A DNA stretch of 64,000 bases from Gracilibacillus halotolerans (GCF_014206945.1 NZ_JACHON010000003.1:124001-188000); one strand, 5' to 3'. Numbered from the stretch's first letter, positions 1 to 9,854 are shown. The notes: generated from the letters alone by a model not told the origin. Program-made: numbers and translations.

Positions 1-31
1 AAAAGAGACTGATATAAAAATCAGCCTCTTT
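1..31 (-). terminator. Terminator of the xylanase gene
   Basis: A 12-base inverted repeat (arms at 2-13 and 20-31, one G-U pair) lies just past the stop codon of the minus-strand xylanase gene, and the minus strand continues into a short T run at the window edge. Confidence 0.65.
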
Positions 32-43
32 AGTCGTTATGGC

Positions 44-3000
44 TTATGCTTTTTTTCTTCTAACAAAGAATACTAGTGATCCAGCTGCAAGCATTGCTAA
101 TCCTGCAAGTAGGAAGTTGTAAGTGCTTGTTGCTGTATCGGGAAGAGTTTCCCCGTCTTTAGAAGATTCGTCATCTTCTGGTGTTGTAGAATCAGATTCT
201 ATTGGTGTTGAATCTGGCAGGTCCTCCACCTCTTCTACATCCTCTACTTCAAATACAGTAAATATACTGAAATGATCTGTTTCTACAGTAATGAATCCAT
301 CTTGATAATAGCCACCGTCACCTACTTGTTCCCATTCCTCAGTTTCAGGATTCCAGTAGAATACTTTTACATTGGTAGGATCATTTACCCTATCAGCGTT
401 AACTGGGAATGTAAGTGTTACAGGTGTGTCCTTAAAGTTACTAATTATCTTACCATCTTGTGTAATTGTAAAGTCATATACTGCACTTAATGCTTCGTCA
501 ATATCCTGCATTCTTTCTACTACTATTTCTACTGCTTCACCATTATTTAGTATAGATGCTGGAATTGCTAATGTAACATCTTCCTTTTCAACCGTGATTT
601 CAGCATTTTGTTCTTTTAACTTACTAACCTGCTCTTTTGTTAACGTAACTTTTACGGTTGAATCATTATCGGATAAATCAAGAACAAGATTACCGTTCTT
701 TGGAACTGAATCAACTGCTTTATTGTCTACAGTAGCGACCTTATCTTTAACAGAAGGTTTTGTAACTACTGGTTTATTTTCTGGCTTTTCTGGTTGTTTA
801 GGATCCTCAGGTTTAGGGTCTGCTGGTTTAGGTTCCTCAGGCTTAGGATCTTCTGGTTTAGGATTCTCAGGCTCTGGCTGTGGTTCATCGAGAGAATTAA
901 CGAGTGTTAACACCCCGAATACAGATGGGTCTTGATAGCCTTGGCCAGAAGTATCATTCCAAGTAGCGACACTATTACGAGCACCCTCTACAGCATCATT
1001 AATTTGAACATCAAATCCAATCTGTAGATTATCCTCGGGATTAATAGTTTTAAATGGAATCTTTAACTCTACTGTGTACCCTCCACCAGTAATTTGTGTT
1101 GCAGATTCAAAACCTTCTTCAACAGCAGTTGGGTTAAAGGATGTTTCGTTATCAAAATTCACACGATACTGCCCTACACCATCAACATAGGAAGAAGCTT
1201 TCGTATTTTGTTCATCAACAAATACTTCTACAGAATCTTGTTCATGAGCATCGGCATGTGCCTTATCTAAATTAGAGTCACTAACTTGTACGAATACATA
1301 TAAGTTTTCATCATCCCAAAGTACTCTAGCATTACCGTTCGCTCCGTTATGAGCTGTTTGATAGCGATTGATTGGTAGTGCTGGTGCGTTACTCCAAACA
1401 TCATCCATTACACCATCAATCGTTGGTGTACCTTGTACAGCGTTACCTTTATTTGCTTCAATCACTTCAGGATCATAATCTTCAATAAATCCTTCAGGGT
1501 CAATTACTGCATAGTATGCTGGCTTCGCTTGGAAGTCTTTATCAAATAGACTTGGGCTATTTTCTGATCTCCAGCTTGTACCATCATCTAATGCCCAGAA
1601 TGTAACTCGAGCGATGTCATCTGCATATTCCTTATAAATTTGGAATAGCTGAGCATATAGGTAGGCTTGTCTATTCGCTTGTTGCTCTGTTTGTACTCCG
1701 CCATCCCCTGCCATAATATCTAGCTCAGTAACACTAACTTCTACTCCATCTAAAGAAATGAATTTCTCGATAGAGCTTCTTACATTTTCAGGGTTTGTAT
1801 TGATATTGTAATGACCTTGCATACCAATACCGTCGACTAGAACATCACCGTTATTTTCTGCAGCATAGTTTTCGTTTATTTCTTTTACCATTTGATAAAT
1901 GGCTTCTGCTTTGTTTTGGTTATCATCATTGTAGTCATTGTAATATAGCTTTACATCGTCCCAACCATTTTCTTGCATTACTTCCTTCGTAATTCGGAAT
2001 GCTTGTTCTACAAAATCAGGTCCAATAGCATGGAACCAACCAGACCTACGAAGTGAAGCTCTCCAATCAGACGGGTTCGGAGGATTATCGCTCATCGCCT
2101 CATTTACTACATCCCATGCAATAACATCGTCACCAAAAGCTTCTACTGCGGCTCTAATATGTGCTTCCATATTAGCTAAAGCTTCATCACGACTTAATGG
2201 GTTACCGTCAGAATCTGCCCATAACCATTCTGGTGATTGTGAATGCCATACAAGCACATGTCCAACCATTTGTAGGTCATTTGCAAGCACACTATCAACT
2301 AGCGCTCTTTCAGATGTAAAATCAAAATCACCTTCATCATTATAAGCGTAGTCTGGCTTCATAGCATTTTCCGCTGTTACTACTTCATGATGATGTTTAA
2401 GGAAATCTAAACGCATACCCTCTAAATCTTTTTCAGACACGATATTACCAATTAAAAAGTCATCTTTATAAACATCCTTAATAGCGGTTAAACTATCATC
2501 AAAGCTTACTTCACCAGTTCCAGTAGGCTCAAACGTCACATCATCAACATAGAACGTTGCGTCTGCATTATTAGAGCTTTCTACGTAGATGGTGATATGT
2601 CCGTTACCACTACTAGTATAACGATACGTTCCTTCAAATTTTACCCAACCATCATCTTTACTAATGGTTTTACCTTGAATGGTGTTGTAACTTGCACCGT
2701 CACCATCGCCAATTTGGGTAGATAATTGGATTTGAGAGCTATCAGGAGAAATAAGTTTAATCCAAGCAGAAATCTTATATTCTTCACCTATATTGATATA
2801 TTCTTCAACACGTAGTGAAGGTCCGTTCCAAGCTTGCTCGCGATTTTCAACTTTTAAAGCGAAAGAACCATCTTCAGTATGGTTTGCCTCATCTGTTACA
2901 GTAAGCAGTTCATTCTCTCCACGAGCTTCAAACCCATTTAATTCTCCATCTTCGAACGTAATTGTTTCAAATTCTAGGGCTGGCTCACGATCCGGATCTT

Positions 3001-4339
3001 CTTCTTCACCATTTTCATCACCTGGTGTGCTGTCAATTTCGCCTAATTGTGTAATGATTACCTCATCAATAAAAATATTTGGTGCAGTTTCGCTACCGCT
3101 ATCGTCAGATTCGACGTATAGAATAAACTCAGAAGTGTCAGTAGGGAGGCTAAATTCATTAGCTTCAAAAGAAGTCCAATCTGTTGAACTTACATCTTGG
3201 TTATCTACTACCCAAGGATAGTTATTATCAAGTGAAGGAGCGTCTACTTTTGAAGCAATACGTAATGTATCTGTGCCTTCGCTAACTCTCACTTTTAACG
3301 AAATATTATAATTATATCCCGGTTCAACTTTATCGGTTAGATTTAGGCTAGGGCTACTATTTCTATCTTCTCTATCTTTAAATAGAAGTGATTTTGAACC
3401 GTCAGATGCTTGTTCAGTAGAAATCTCAAAGATACCATTGCTCTCAGCCCAAGGTAAGTTTTGCCAATTACCTAAATCATCATCTTCAAAGCTTTGGGAA
3501 AATACAACATTTCCATCTTCCTCAACTGGTTCTTCAGGTTCTTCAGTTGATGGAGTTTCTGGCGTCGGTCCATCAATCCATCCAGCGATATCAGTTAATG
3601 TGGTATCCATTGTTACATAATGGCGACCCATAGCATAATCCCCGTCATTAGGGTAACCAACCTTAAATGCATACTTTATGCCATTATCTTTATTTACTTC
3701 TTTGGCAATATCATTGTAACTCCCATATGGATAAGCCATTAATGTAGGATTTTCTCCAGTGAGCTCTTTAAGGTAATCTACAGCATTACCAATTTGTTCT
3801 TGTGCTTGCTCAGCAGTAATTCCACTTTGAACGGATCCATCACTTCCCCAAATATCACCGTCATGTGTTGTAGAGTGGACTTGTAAACTTATATTATCCT
3901 TACCCACTAAACTTTTAAGATTTTCTTCTGACATACTGAAATTTCCGCCTATCCAATCCGTAGTGACAAATTGAATAGCGTTCATATTAAATTCATCTAG
4001 TATCGGAACAACTGTATGAACGAAATCTGGTGTTGCATCATCAAAAGTAAGTAGAATAGGATTTTCAGGAGCTTGTTCCTCTCCATCCATTATTTTTACG
4101 TATTGATCAGCAGTCAATGTTGTGAAGTTATTATCTTGTAGGTATTGCACGGTTTGTCTAAACAGCTCTGTGCTAGTGTGTGTCCAAGTATCTGATGGGT
4201 TATCAACTACTTGGTGATACAAAAGTACAGGAATATCTTGTTTTTCAGCAGCTTTTACAATTGGTGATCCCCAACCCGGTGGTAGGAGCAAGAGAGCTGC
4301 CATGAGCATAATCATGAATTTTTTCATCTTCTTTACCAT
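44..4339 (-). CDS. Multidomain wall-anchored endo-xylanase: CE4 deacetylase, CBM22 x2, GH10, CBM9, LPDTA anchor
   Basis: Secreted modular enzyme of 1431 residues for xylan. A signal peptide ends near residue 31. Residues about 36-255 look like a polysaccharide deacetylase (CE4) domain: Asp pair 100-101 in LLTFDD, His155 and His159 in HSTTH, and MAYPYGSYND at 201. Two beta-sandwich modules of CBM22 type follow (about 277-435 and 457-607). The GH10 domain (about 612-955) has the acid/base Glu747 in DVVNEA and the nucleophile Glu872 in VTELDI. A CBM9-like module (about 960-1148), a Pro-Lys-Glu linker, a region of unknown fold (about 1195-1370), LPDTA at 1399, a hydrophobic segment and RRKK complete a sortase signal. 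GGAGGG precedes the ATG by 12 bases; Met5 is an alternative start. Joining deacetylase and xylanase suggests removal of xylan acetyl groups during cleavage, although the CE4 substrate (acetyl-xylan or chitin/peptidoglycan) cannot be read from sequence. Confidence 0.93.
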   Translation of the reverse strand: MVKKMKKFMIMLMAALLLLPPGWGSPIVKAAEKQDIPVLLYHQVVDNPSDTWTHTSTELFRQTVQYLQDNNFTTLTADQYVKIMDGEEQAPENPILLTFDDATPDFVHTVVPILDEFNMNAIQFVTTDWIGGNFSMSEENLKSLVGKDNISLQVHSTTHDGDIWGSDGSVQSGITAEQAQEQIGNAVDYLKELTGENPTLMAYPYGSYNDIAKEVNKDNGIKYAFKVGYPNDGDYAMGRHYVTMDTTLTDIAGWIDGPTPETPSTEEPEEPVEEDGNVVFSQSFEDDDLGNWQNLPWAESNGIFEISTEQASDGSKSLLFKDREDRNSSPSLNLTDKVEPGYNYNISLKVRVSEGTDTLRIASKVDAPSLDNNYPWVVDNQDVSSTDWTSFEANEFSLPTDTSEFILYVESDDSGSETAPNIFIDEVIITQLGEIDSTPGDENGEEEDPDREPALEFETITFEDGELNGFEARGENELLTVTDEANHTEDGSFALKVENREQAWNGPSLRVEEYINIGEEYKISAWIKLISPDSSQIQLSTQIGDGDGASYNTIQGKTISKDDGWVKFEGTYRYTSSGNGHITIYVESSNNADATFYVDDVTFEPTGTGEVSFDDSLTAIKDVYKDDFLIGNIVSEKDLEGMRLDFLKHHHEVVTAENAMKPDYAYNDEGDFDFTSERALVDSVLANDLQMVGHVLVWHSQSPEWLWADSDGNPLSRDEALANMEAHIRAAVEAFGDDVIAWDVVNEAMSDNPPNPSDWRASLRRSGWFHAIGPDFVEQAFRITKEVMQENGWDDVKLYYNDYNDDNQNKAEAIYQMVKEINENYAAENNGDVLVDGIGMQGHYNINTNPENVRSSIEKFISLDGVEVSVTELDIMAGDGGVQTEQQANRQAYLYAQLFQIYKEYADDIARVTFWALDDGTSWRSENSPSLFDKDFQAKPAYYAVIDPEGFIEDYDPEVIEANKGNAVQGTPTIDGVMDDVWSNAPALPINRYQTAHNGANGNARVLWDDENLYVFVQVSDSNLDKAHADAHEQDSVEVFVDEQNTKASSYVDGVGQYRVNFDNETSFNPTAVEEGFESATQITGGGYTVELKIPFKTINPEDNLQIGFDVQINDAVEGARNSVATWNDTSGQGYQDPSVFGVLTLVNSLDEPQPEPENPKPEDPKPEEPKPADPKPEDPKQPEKPENKPVVTKPSVKDKVATVDNKAVDSVPKNGNLVLDLSDNDSTVKVTLTKEQVSKLKEQNAEITVEKEDVTLAIPASILNNGEAVEIVVERMQDIDEALSAVYDFTITQDGKIISNFKDTPVTLTFPVNADRVNDPTNVKVFYWNPETEEWEQVGDGGYYQDGFITVETDHFSIFTVFEVEDVEEVEDLPDSTPIESDSTTPEDDESSKDGETLPDTATSTYNFLLAGLAMLAAGSLVFFVRRKKA

Positions 4340-4397
4340 AGATTTTCGTTTCCCTCCATTAACTATTAAATTATAATAGCAAAATAGCGCACGAGAT

Positions 4398-4411
4398 TAG
4401 AAGCGCTTCCA
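4398..4411. promoter_or_regulatory. Weak CRE-like palindrome near the xylanase gene
   Basis: The 14-mer contains the perfect palindrome GAAGCGCTTC but departs from the CcpA consensus TGWAANCGNTNWCA at three defined positions. It lies about 60 bases upstream of the xylanase start and may be a second, weaker CcpA site. Confidence 0.35.
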
Positions 4412-4459
4412 AAATGTAGAAACTTTCCTCCTTTCCCATCTTCCATTGTAACGTGTATG

Positions 4460-4473
4460 TGTAAGCGCTTTAA
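4460..4473. promoter_or_regulatory. CRE site (CcpA) upstream of the xylanase gene
   Basis: TGTAAGCGCTTTAA agrees with the catabolite-responsive-element consensus TGWAANCGNTNWCA at all but one defined position. It sits about 120 bases upstream of the xylanase start in the gap between this gene and the convergent-facing neighbour. This predicts repression of the xylanase by preferred sugars through CcpA. Confidence 0.65.
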
Positions 4474-4599
4474 ACCACCCAAATTATAGATTATACTCTA
4501 GAAAGTAAATAACTAATACTAATACTTGAGATACACTCTACTAGAAACTTTGAAAACTATAGAAAATACTTAAGTTGCAGTTTAGTGGTATTTTATTAC

Positions 4600-4636
4600 A
4601 AATAAAAACTCAGTATGGCACTTAACCATACTGAGC
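4600..4636 (-). terminator. Terminator of the CofE-like gene
   Basis: Perfect 10-base arms (CTCAGTATGG at 4609, its complement at 4626) followed on the minus strand by TTTTTATTTG, directly after the CofE-like stop codon. Confidence 0.85.
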
Positions 4637-4640
4637 AATC

Positions 4641-5837
4641 TTATTTTGTATAATTGTCAAAATATCCTTGGATATATACGATTGGTGTCCCCTTGTCTCC
4701 ACTTCCAGATGTTAAATCGGCTAGAGAGCCAATTAAATCCGTTAATTTTCTTGGAGTCGTACCTTGAGATTCCATCTCGCCAACCAAATCATCTTTTTTA
4801 TTATTAATATATTCCGCAACGGCTGTTTGTAATTCTTCCCCTTTCAAATCAGAGAAGTTGTTATCTGCTAGGTATTTCAATTTTACTTCATTTGGTGTTC
4901 CGTCTAATCCTGACGTATAGGCAGGGGAGACAACAGGATCTGCAAGTTCCCAAATCTTACCTGCAGGATCTTTGAAGGCACCGTCTCCGTAAACCATAAC
5001 CTCAACTTGCTTACCGGTTTTCTCTTTCAATAATTGTTGAATTTCTTGAACGACAGGTTGACAGTCACGTGGGAAAAGCTTTACGTTATCTTCTGTCGCT
5101 TTGTTAGCACCTAGTAAACCGAATTCTTCATTATATCCACTACCATTAATGGATTGTTTTAATATGTCATCTAATGTATATACTTTTTCCGCTCCATTAG
5201 CATTTAAGATTCTTTTTGTTCGCAGACGACTGTGGATATCGCAAGCTAATACGCTTTTCGTATATTCTAATATCGATTTTGGATTATTAGAAAAAATAAT
5301 TTCACATTCAATCCCAAATTCTTCGACAATCGATTTGTAGTACTCAATGTAATCGACGCCTGTAAAACGGTGTTTGTTATGGCCGAAATACTCTCTGAAT
5401 TTTTCCTCAGTGAGAACATCTGTCCAAGGATTTACACCTTTTTCATCAAGTTGATCAAGATCAACTAAATGGTTCCCAACTTCATCAGAAGGATAGCTTA
5501 ACATTAATACAATTTTGTTTGCGCCTTTTGCGATTCCTTTTAGAATTGTTGCAAAGCGGTTACGACTTAATATTGGAAAGATAACTCCGATCGTATCTTC
5601 ATTAAATTTATCCTTAATATCTTGAGCAATAACATCAATGGTTGCGTAATTACCTTGTGCACGAGCAACAACCGATTCTGTTATAGCAACGATATCTTTA
5701 TCTTGAACTGGAAAACCTTCTAATTCAGATGCCTTTAACACACTTTCTACTGTAATAGCAGCTATGTTATCACCTTGGTTAATGATTGGACATCTTAAAC
5801 CCCTTGCAACCGTACCTACTACTCTTTCCACATCCAT
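4641..5837 (-). CDS. Coenzyme F420-0:L-glutamate ligase (CofE/FbiB-N) family protein
   Basis: A 398-residue soluble protein. The N-terminal region matches the CofE family: a GDN-type segment (INQGDNIAAITVES), then a segment like the family's kinase-free nucleotide site (DIVAITESVVARAQG) and a later DGAFKDPAGKIWELADP block. In actinobacteria and archaea the family adds glutamate to F420-0; some bacteria without F420 use a CofE-type enzyme (FolC2) for folate polyglutamylation. No other F420 gene is visible here, so the real substrate is open. The Shine-Dalgarno AAGGAG is only two bases from the ATG but eight from the in-frame GTG at codon 3, which may be the true start. It is divergent from a LysR gene about 100 bases away, a likely regulator. 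Confidence 0.7.
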   Translation of the reverse strand: MDVERVVGTVARGLRCPIINQGDNIAAITVESVLKASELEGFPVQDKDIVAITESVVARAQGNYATIDVIAQDIKDKFNEDTIGVIFPILSRNRFATILKGIAKGANKIVLMLSYPSDEVGNHLVDLDQLDEKGVNPWTDVLTEEKFREYFGHNKHRFTGVDYIEYYKSIVEEFGIECEIIFSNNPKSILEYTKSVLACDIHSRLRTKRILNANGAEKVYTLDDILKQSINGSGYNEEFGLLGANKATEDNVKLFPRDCQPVVQEIQQLLKEKTGKQVEVMVYGDGAFKDPAGKIWELADPVVSPAYTSGLDGTPNEVKLKYLADNNFSDLKGEELQTAVAEYINNKKDDLVGEMESQGTTPRKLTDLIGSLADLTSGSGDKGTPIVYIQGYFDNYTK

Positions 5838-5936
5838 CGCTCCTTAACGTTCAAATTAACATCCTTCTGTAATATACAACTTTTATTGTTATAAGTAAAA
5901 TTAATATATATAATAGTAGATATAAGGAGTGCTTAT

Positions 5937-6836
5937 ATGTCTATTAAATTAGATCTATATCGAGTGTTTTGGATGGTTGGTAAATATAAAAGTTTTTCTA
6001 AGGCTGCTGGTAAACTATTTATGACACAACCAGCTGTTAGCCAATCCATCCAGCAATTAGAAAGTGAATTAGGCACCCGCCTATTTAATCGTACATCAAA
6101 AGGAGTTACTTTTACGGAAGAAGGGAGTCTTCTATATGAGTATGTACATTCCTCACTAAGTTTAATTGATACTGGTGAAGAAAAAATCCTTGAATTTAAA
6201 AATTTAACAGCAGGAGAATTGAAAATAGGAGTAGGGGACACGATATCGCGCCACTTTCTCTTACCCTTCTTAGAGAAGTTCCATAGCAACTATCCGAATA
6301 TAAAATTTAAAATTGAAAATGGAACAACAGCGGAAACATTAGCGATGTTGAAATCTGGGGAAGTCGATATTGCCGTCTGTAACTTACCAGTTAACGACCC
6401 TGCTTTAGAAGTAATGCCATGTATGGAAATTCAAGATATCTTCGTTTGTGGGGAAAAGTATAAACGGTTATTACGTAAGCCGTTGCAATTAGAACAACTT
6501 GTTCGCTTACCGTTGATTTTCCTCGAACCAAATTCTAATTCAAGAAAGTATGTGGATCAATTTTTAGAGAAGCAGGGTGTAGATGTATCTCCTGAATTCG
6601 AGTTAGGTTATCATGATTTATTACTGGACTTCGCTAAAATAAATTTAGGGATTGCGTGTGTAACAAGAGAATTTTCAAAGGAATACTTAAATAGAGGTTA
6701 CGTCTGGGAGATACCATTAGAGATGGAAATACCAAAAAGAAGCATCGGTGTTTGTTATTTGCAGAGTGTTCCTCTTTCCTCCGCCTCGACGAAATTTGTG
6801 GAATTAATAGAACGTGGTACAACGTATTATTATTAA
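5937..6836 (+). CDS. LysR-family transcriptional regulator
   Basis: A 299-residue regulator. The N-terminal winged helix-turn-helix is typical of LysR proteins (residues about 5-65, with SFSKAAGKLFMTQPAVSQSI followed by the QLESELGTRLFNRTSKGVTFT strand region). The rest is a two-lobed effector-binding domain starting near residue 88. AAGGAG lies about eight bases before the ATG. It is transcribed away from the CofE-like gene, the arrangement in which LysR proteins usually control the divergent neighbour as well as themselves. The inducer cannot be predicted. Confidence 0.92.
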   Translation: MSIKLDLYRVFWMVGKYKSFSKAAGKLFMTQPAVSQSIQQLESELGTRLFNRTSKGVTFTEEGSLLYEYVHSSLSLIDTGEEKILEFKNLTAGELKIGVGDTISRHFLLPFLEKFHSNYPNIKFKIENGTTAETLAMLKSGEVDIAVCNLPVNDPALEVMPCMEIQDIFVCGEKYKRLLRKPLQLEQLVRLPLIFLEPNSNSRKYVDQFLEKQGVDVSPEFELGYHDLLLDFAKINLGIACVTREFSKEYLNRGYVWEIPLEMEIPKRSIGVCYLQSVPLSSASTKFVELIERGTTYYY

Positions 6837-6837
6837 A

Positions 6838-6875
6838 AAACGCACTTCGCAAAATGGATTTGCTAAAGTGCGTTT
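6838..6875. terminator. Bidirectional terminator between the LysR and amidase genes
   Basis: Arms AAACGCACTTCGCAAA and TTTGCTAAAGTGCGTTT pair over about 15 bases with one bulge. A-rich and T-rich flanks on either side serve both convergent genes. Confidence 0.85.
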
Positions 6876-6880
6876 GGTTT

Positions 6881-8302
6881 TTATAGTTCGATATCTTTAT
6901 AGCGATGAAACCAAGGTTGCTCATTCTCGATTTGTTGAGCTAGCTGTAGCAACGTGCTTTCCTCTCCAGGTCTTCCGAAGAAATGCGTCCCGATTGGAAC
7001 TCCTTCGTTCGTCCAAGATGTTGGCACGCTCATTGCAGGTTGGCCAGTAGCATTCGCAATTGGCATGTATGGGTTGTAGTCTACCATGTTATTAAGCATG
7101 CTTTCATAAGGATTTGTAACTTCTTCGTTATTTTGACCAATTTTGAATGGAACTTGGTTTAATGTAGGCGTCATCCAAATATCGAAATCATCAAAGAAAG
7201 ATAAGATTTGTTGAGAAGTTCTCTCTAGCATAACGCGAGACTCTTCATAGTCGTATGCAGATAATTTTTTGCCAAACTGCAAGATTTGATAAGATAAGGA
7301 TTCTACATTTTCGCTGTTAGGCTCTTGTCCACTTAGTTGTGCAAGATGATTAATTACGACAGCACCTGTTGCTAGCCATATATTAATGAAGTGATGCGCC
7401 AAATTAGAAAAATCAAACTCTGGCATTATTTCAACTACCTCATGTCCTAAATCTTTCATTAATAGAATTGACTTCTCCATATTTTTACGAGTTTCTTCAT
7501 CAAAACGTATACTTTCCCTTTCATACTGGACAGCGATTTTAAGTTTTCTAGGCCTTTCATTCAAACTCTCTAGGAAAGAGGCCTTTTTCTCATAGCCTGG
7601 ATAAAGTTGGTGCTTGCCGGTACCATGAATAATATCTAATAAAACTGCGCTATCACGTACAGAGCGTGTTACTGCATGGTCTATGGATAAATGGTTAACG
7701 TACGGTCCATATGGCCTTCTGCCTCTACTTGGCTTCAAGCCAAACAATCCACTTGCAGAGGCAGGAATACGGATCGAACCTCCTCCATCACTTGCGTGAG
7801 CGAATGGAATAAGTCCAGCTGCAACGGCGCTCGTTGCTCCACCACTTGATCCCCCGGTTGAATACTTTTCATTCCAAGGATTAATTGATGGGCCGAATAA
7901 GTCTGGTTCAGTTGTTGGTAGAAAACCGAATTCAGGCGTGTTTGTTTTACCAAGAAAGATGAGTCCAGCTTGTTCGTATCGTTGTACGATGTCATCTGAC
8001 ATAGGCGATACAAAATCTTTTAAAATGGTAGACCCATGGGTTAACCGTACACCCTTTATTCCAGCGAGATCTTTTATTAAGAAAGGAAGACCAGCGACAG
8101 GTCCATTTCCAATGGTTTGCTTTTTTGCTTGTTCCCTTGCGGTGTTGAACATTTCGGTTACAATGGCATTAAGTTTTGGGTTGTATTTTTGTATTCGATC
8201 TATATAGAAATCGGTTAATTCTATTGTAGTGATTTCTTTGTTATCTAATAATTCCTTTTGACCTAGCGCATCTCGTTCTAATAGTTGATCAAAGCTTGTC
8301 AA
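6881..8302 (-). CDS. Amidase-signature (AS) family amidase
   Basis: A 473-residue hydrolase. The AS core is clear: catalytic Lys in LPFLIKDLAGIKG (about residue 73), then the glycine/serine stretch TGGSSGGATSAVAAGL with the cis-Ser and nucleophilic Ser in SDGGGSIRIPAS. This family cleaves C-N amide bonds; length and the FGLKPSRGRRPYGP block resemble 6-aminohexanoate-cyclic-dimer hydrolase-like and GatA-like amidases. It is not GatA itself, since no gatB or gatC is next to it. Start is a TTG preceded by AAGGAGAGG. The next gene upstream (YjiH-type membrane protein) is divergent. The physiological substrate is unknown. Confidence 0.9.
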   Translation of the reverse strand: MTSFDQLLERDALGQKELLDNKEITTIELTDFYIDRIQKYNPKLNAIVTEMFNTAREQAKKQTIGNGPVAGLPFLIKDLAGIKGVRLTHGSTILKDFVSPMSDDIVQRYEQAGLIFLGKTNTPEFGFLPTTEPDLFGPSINPWNEKYSTGGSSGGATSAVAAGLIPFAHASDGGGSIRIPASASGLFGLKPSRGRRPYGPYVNHLSIDHAVTRSVRDSAVLLDIIHGTGKHQLYPGYEKKASFLESLNERPRKLKIAVQYERESIRFDEETRKNMEKSILLMKDLGHEVVEIMPEFDFSNLAHHFINIWLATGAVVINHLAQLSGQEPNSENVESLSYQILQFGKKLSAYDYEESRVMLERTSQQILSFFDDFDIWMTPTLNQVPFKIGQNNEEVTNPYESMLNNMVDYNPYMPIANATGQPAMSVPTSWTNEGVPIGTHFFGRPGEESTLLQLAQQIENEQPWFHRYKDIEL

Positions 8303-8489
8303 TAAAGTCCTCTCCTTCGTGTAGTATTATCCATTATCAATGATACATTGCTATCAGTCGCTTTGCTAATAAATGAGCCGTGAGAGTTTTCTAAAATAAT
8401 AAGTTAGAAAGTATAATAAAACTATTGAATATTTATGCATTCAATGTTATATTAATACAAGTCACTTTTAAGAAAATGGAGAGAACATC

Positions 8490-9848
8490 ATGAAAAAACA
8501 ACCCTTGACGTATACAGGCAAACAATATATGAAATTTTGGTTACCTTCTTTAATCGGAATCCTTCTTTTTCTAGTACCAGTTAAAGTAGGAGATAAGGTA
8601 ACGATTGTATTAGGAGTATTTGCAGATGGCTTACAAGCGATGCTTGGAGATCACATACCACTTATTGCAACAATCCTTCTTCTTATCTCTTCAATAGGAA
8701 GTTTAATTGCATACTTTACTAATTTTGATTGGGTTAAGAATAACTTATTTTTGGATAGCTTGTTTAATGTGCCGATTCACTGGGTTATTTTTCGTCTAAT
8801 AGGTGCAGTTTTTGCAATCTTTACATTAGGCGGTTTTGGTCCAGAATTGATAGCCTCTGACCTTACTGGGGGCGTTATGCTTAACGACTTAATTCCTGTT
8901 TTAATGGTTTGGTTCTTATTTGCTTGTTTGTTTATGCCGCTACTATTAGAATACGGGTTAATGGATTTTATTGGAACGATCGTAAGAAAAATTATGAATC
9001 CATTATTCCGATTACCAGGCCGTTCTTCTATTGATGCCTTAGCATCATGGATGGGGAGTGGAACTGTTGGAGTATTGCTTACAACACAACAATATGAGTC
9101 GGGTTATTATACGAAGCGTGAGGCTGCAGTAGTAGCGACTAACTTCTCAATTGCTTCGATTGCTTTTAGTTTAGTTATAGCTAAGTTCTTAAATATTGAT
9201 CACATGTTTGTGCAGTATTACTTTACGGTTATCGTTGCGGGTATTATTGCAGCAATTATTTGTCCGCGAATTCCACCATTATCTAGAAAGAAAGATACGT
9301 ATTATGAGAAAACTGGAAAGCAGATTGACGAAGTAGTACCAGAAGGGGTATCCAGTTTTCGTTTTGGATTGGAAAAAGCAACAGAAAAAGCATCGAACGT
9401 AAGTAATGCGGGAATGGTTATTAAAAGAGCAATTTTGAACGTGTTTGATATTTGGTTTGCATTAATCCCATTAGTAATGGCGTTAGGAACAGTAGCGCTA
9501 ATTATTGCTGAATTTACACCTATATTCACGTATTTATCGTATCCTTTTATACCATTCTTGGAATTGTTACAAATACCGGAAGCGAGTGAAGCTGCTCCTG
9601 CGATGATCGTCGGATTTGCTGATATGTTTTTACCAGCTGTTATCGGTAGTGGAATTGAATCGGAATTAACTCGCTTTGTTATTGGGGTTATTGCGGTATC
9701 ACAGCTCATATACATGTCAGAAATCGGCGTATTACTATTAAAATCAAAAATACCTATTTCCTTGCTGGAGTTATTTGTTATTTTCTTGCAAAGAACAATT
9801 GTAACCTTACCAGTTGCAGCTTTTATGGCGCATTTCTTATTCTTTTAA
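8490..9848 (+). CDS. YjiH-family membrane protein with nucleoside-recognition (Gate) domains
   Basis: A 452-residue integral membrane protein with about ten hydrophobic segments. The segments around LASWMGSGTVGVLLTTQQYE (residues about 185-205) and PAMIVGFADMFLPAVIGSGI (about 370-390) are the paired Gate/nucleoside-recognition repeats seen in YjiH, SpmA/B and FeoB-like proteins. YjiH proteins are uncharacterised transporters or gates. GGAGAG precedes the ATG. It is divergent from the amidase, so an amide or amino-acid-like substrate would fit, but this is inference. Confidence 0.8.
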   Translation: MKKQPLTYTGKQYMKFWLPSLIGILLFLVPVKVGDKVTIVLGVFADGLQAMLGDHIPLIATILLLISSIGSLIAYFTNFDWVKNNLFLDSLFNVPIHWVIFRLIGAVFAIFTLGGFGPELIASDLTGGVMLNDLIPVLMVWFLFACLFMPLLLEYGLMDFIGTIVRKIMNPLFRLPGRSSIDALASWMGSGTVGVLLTTQQYESGYYTKREAAVVATNFSIASIAFSLVIAKFLNIDHMFVQYYFTVIVAGIIAAIICPRIPPLSRKKDTYYEKTGKQIDEVVPEGVSSFRFGLEKATEKASNVSNAGMVIKRAILNVFDIWFALIPLVMALGTVALIIAEFTPIFTYLSYPFIPFLELLQIPEASEAAPAMIVGFADMFLPAVIGSGIESELTRFVIGVIAVSQLIYMSEIGVLLLKSKIPISLLELFVIFLQRTIVTLPVAAFMAHFLFF

Positions 9849-9854
9849 TAGACG

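Noticed and set aside
372-935. 187-residue frame on the plus strand opposite the xylanase
   Set aside because: It reads the complement of the Pro-Lys-Glu linker and neighbouring domain codons; no ribosome site or family signature. A shadow of the real gene.
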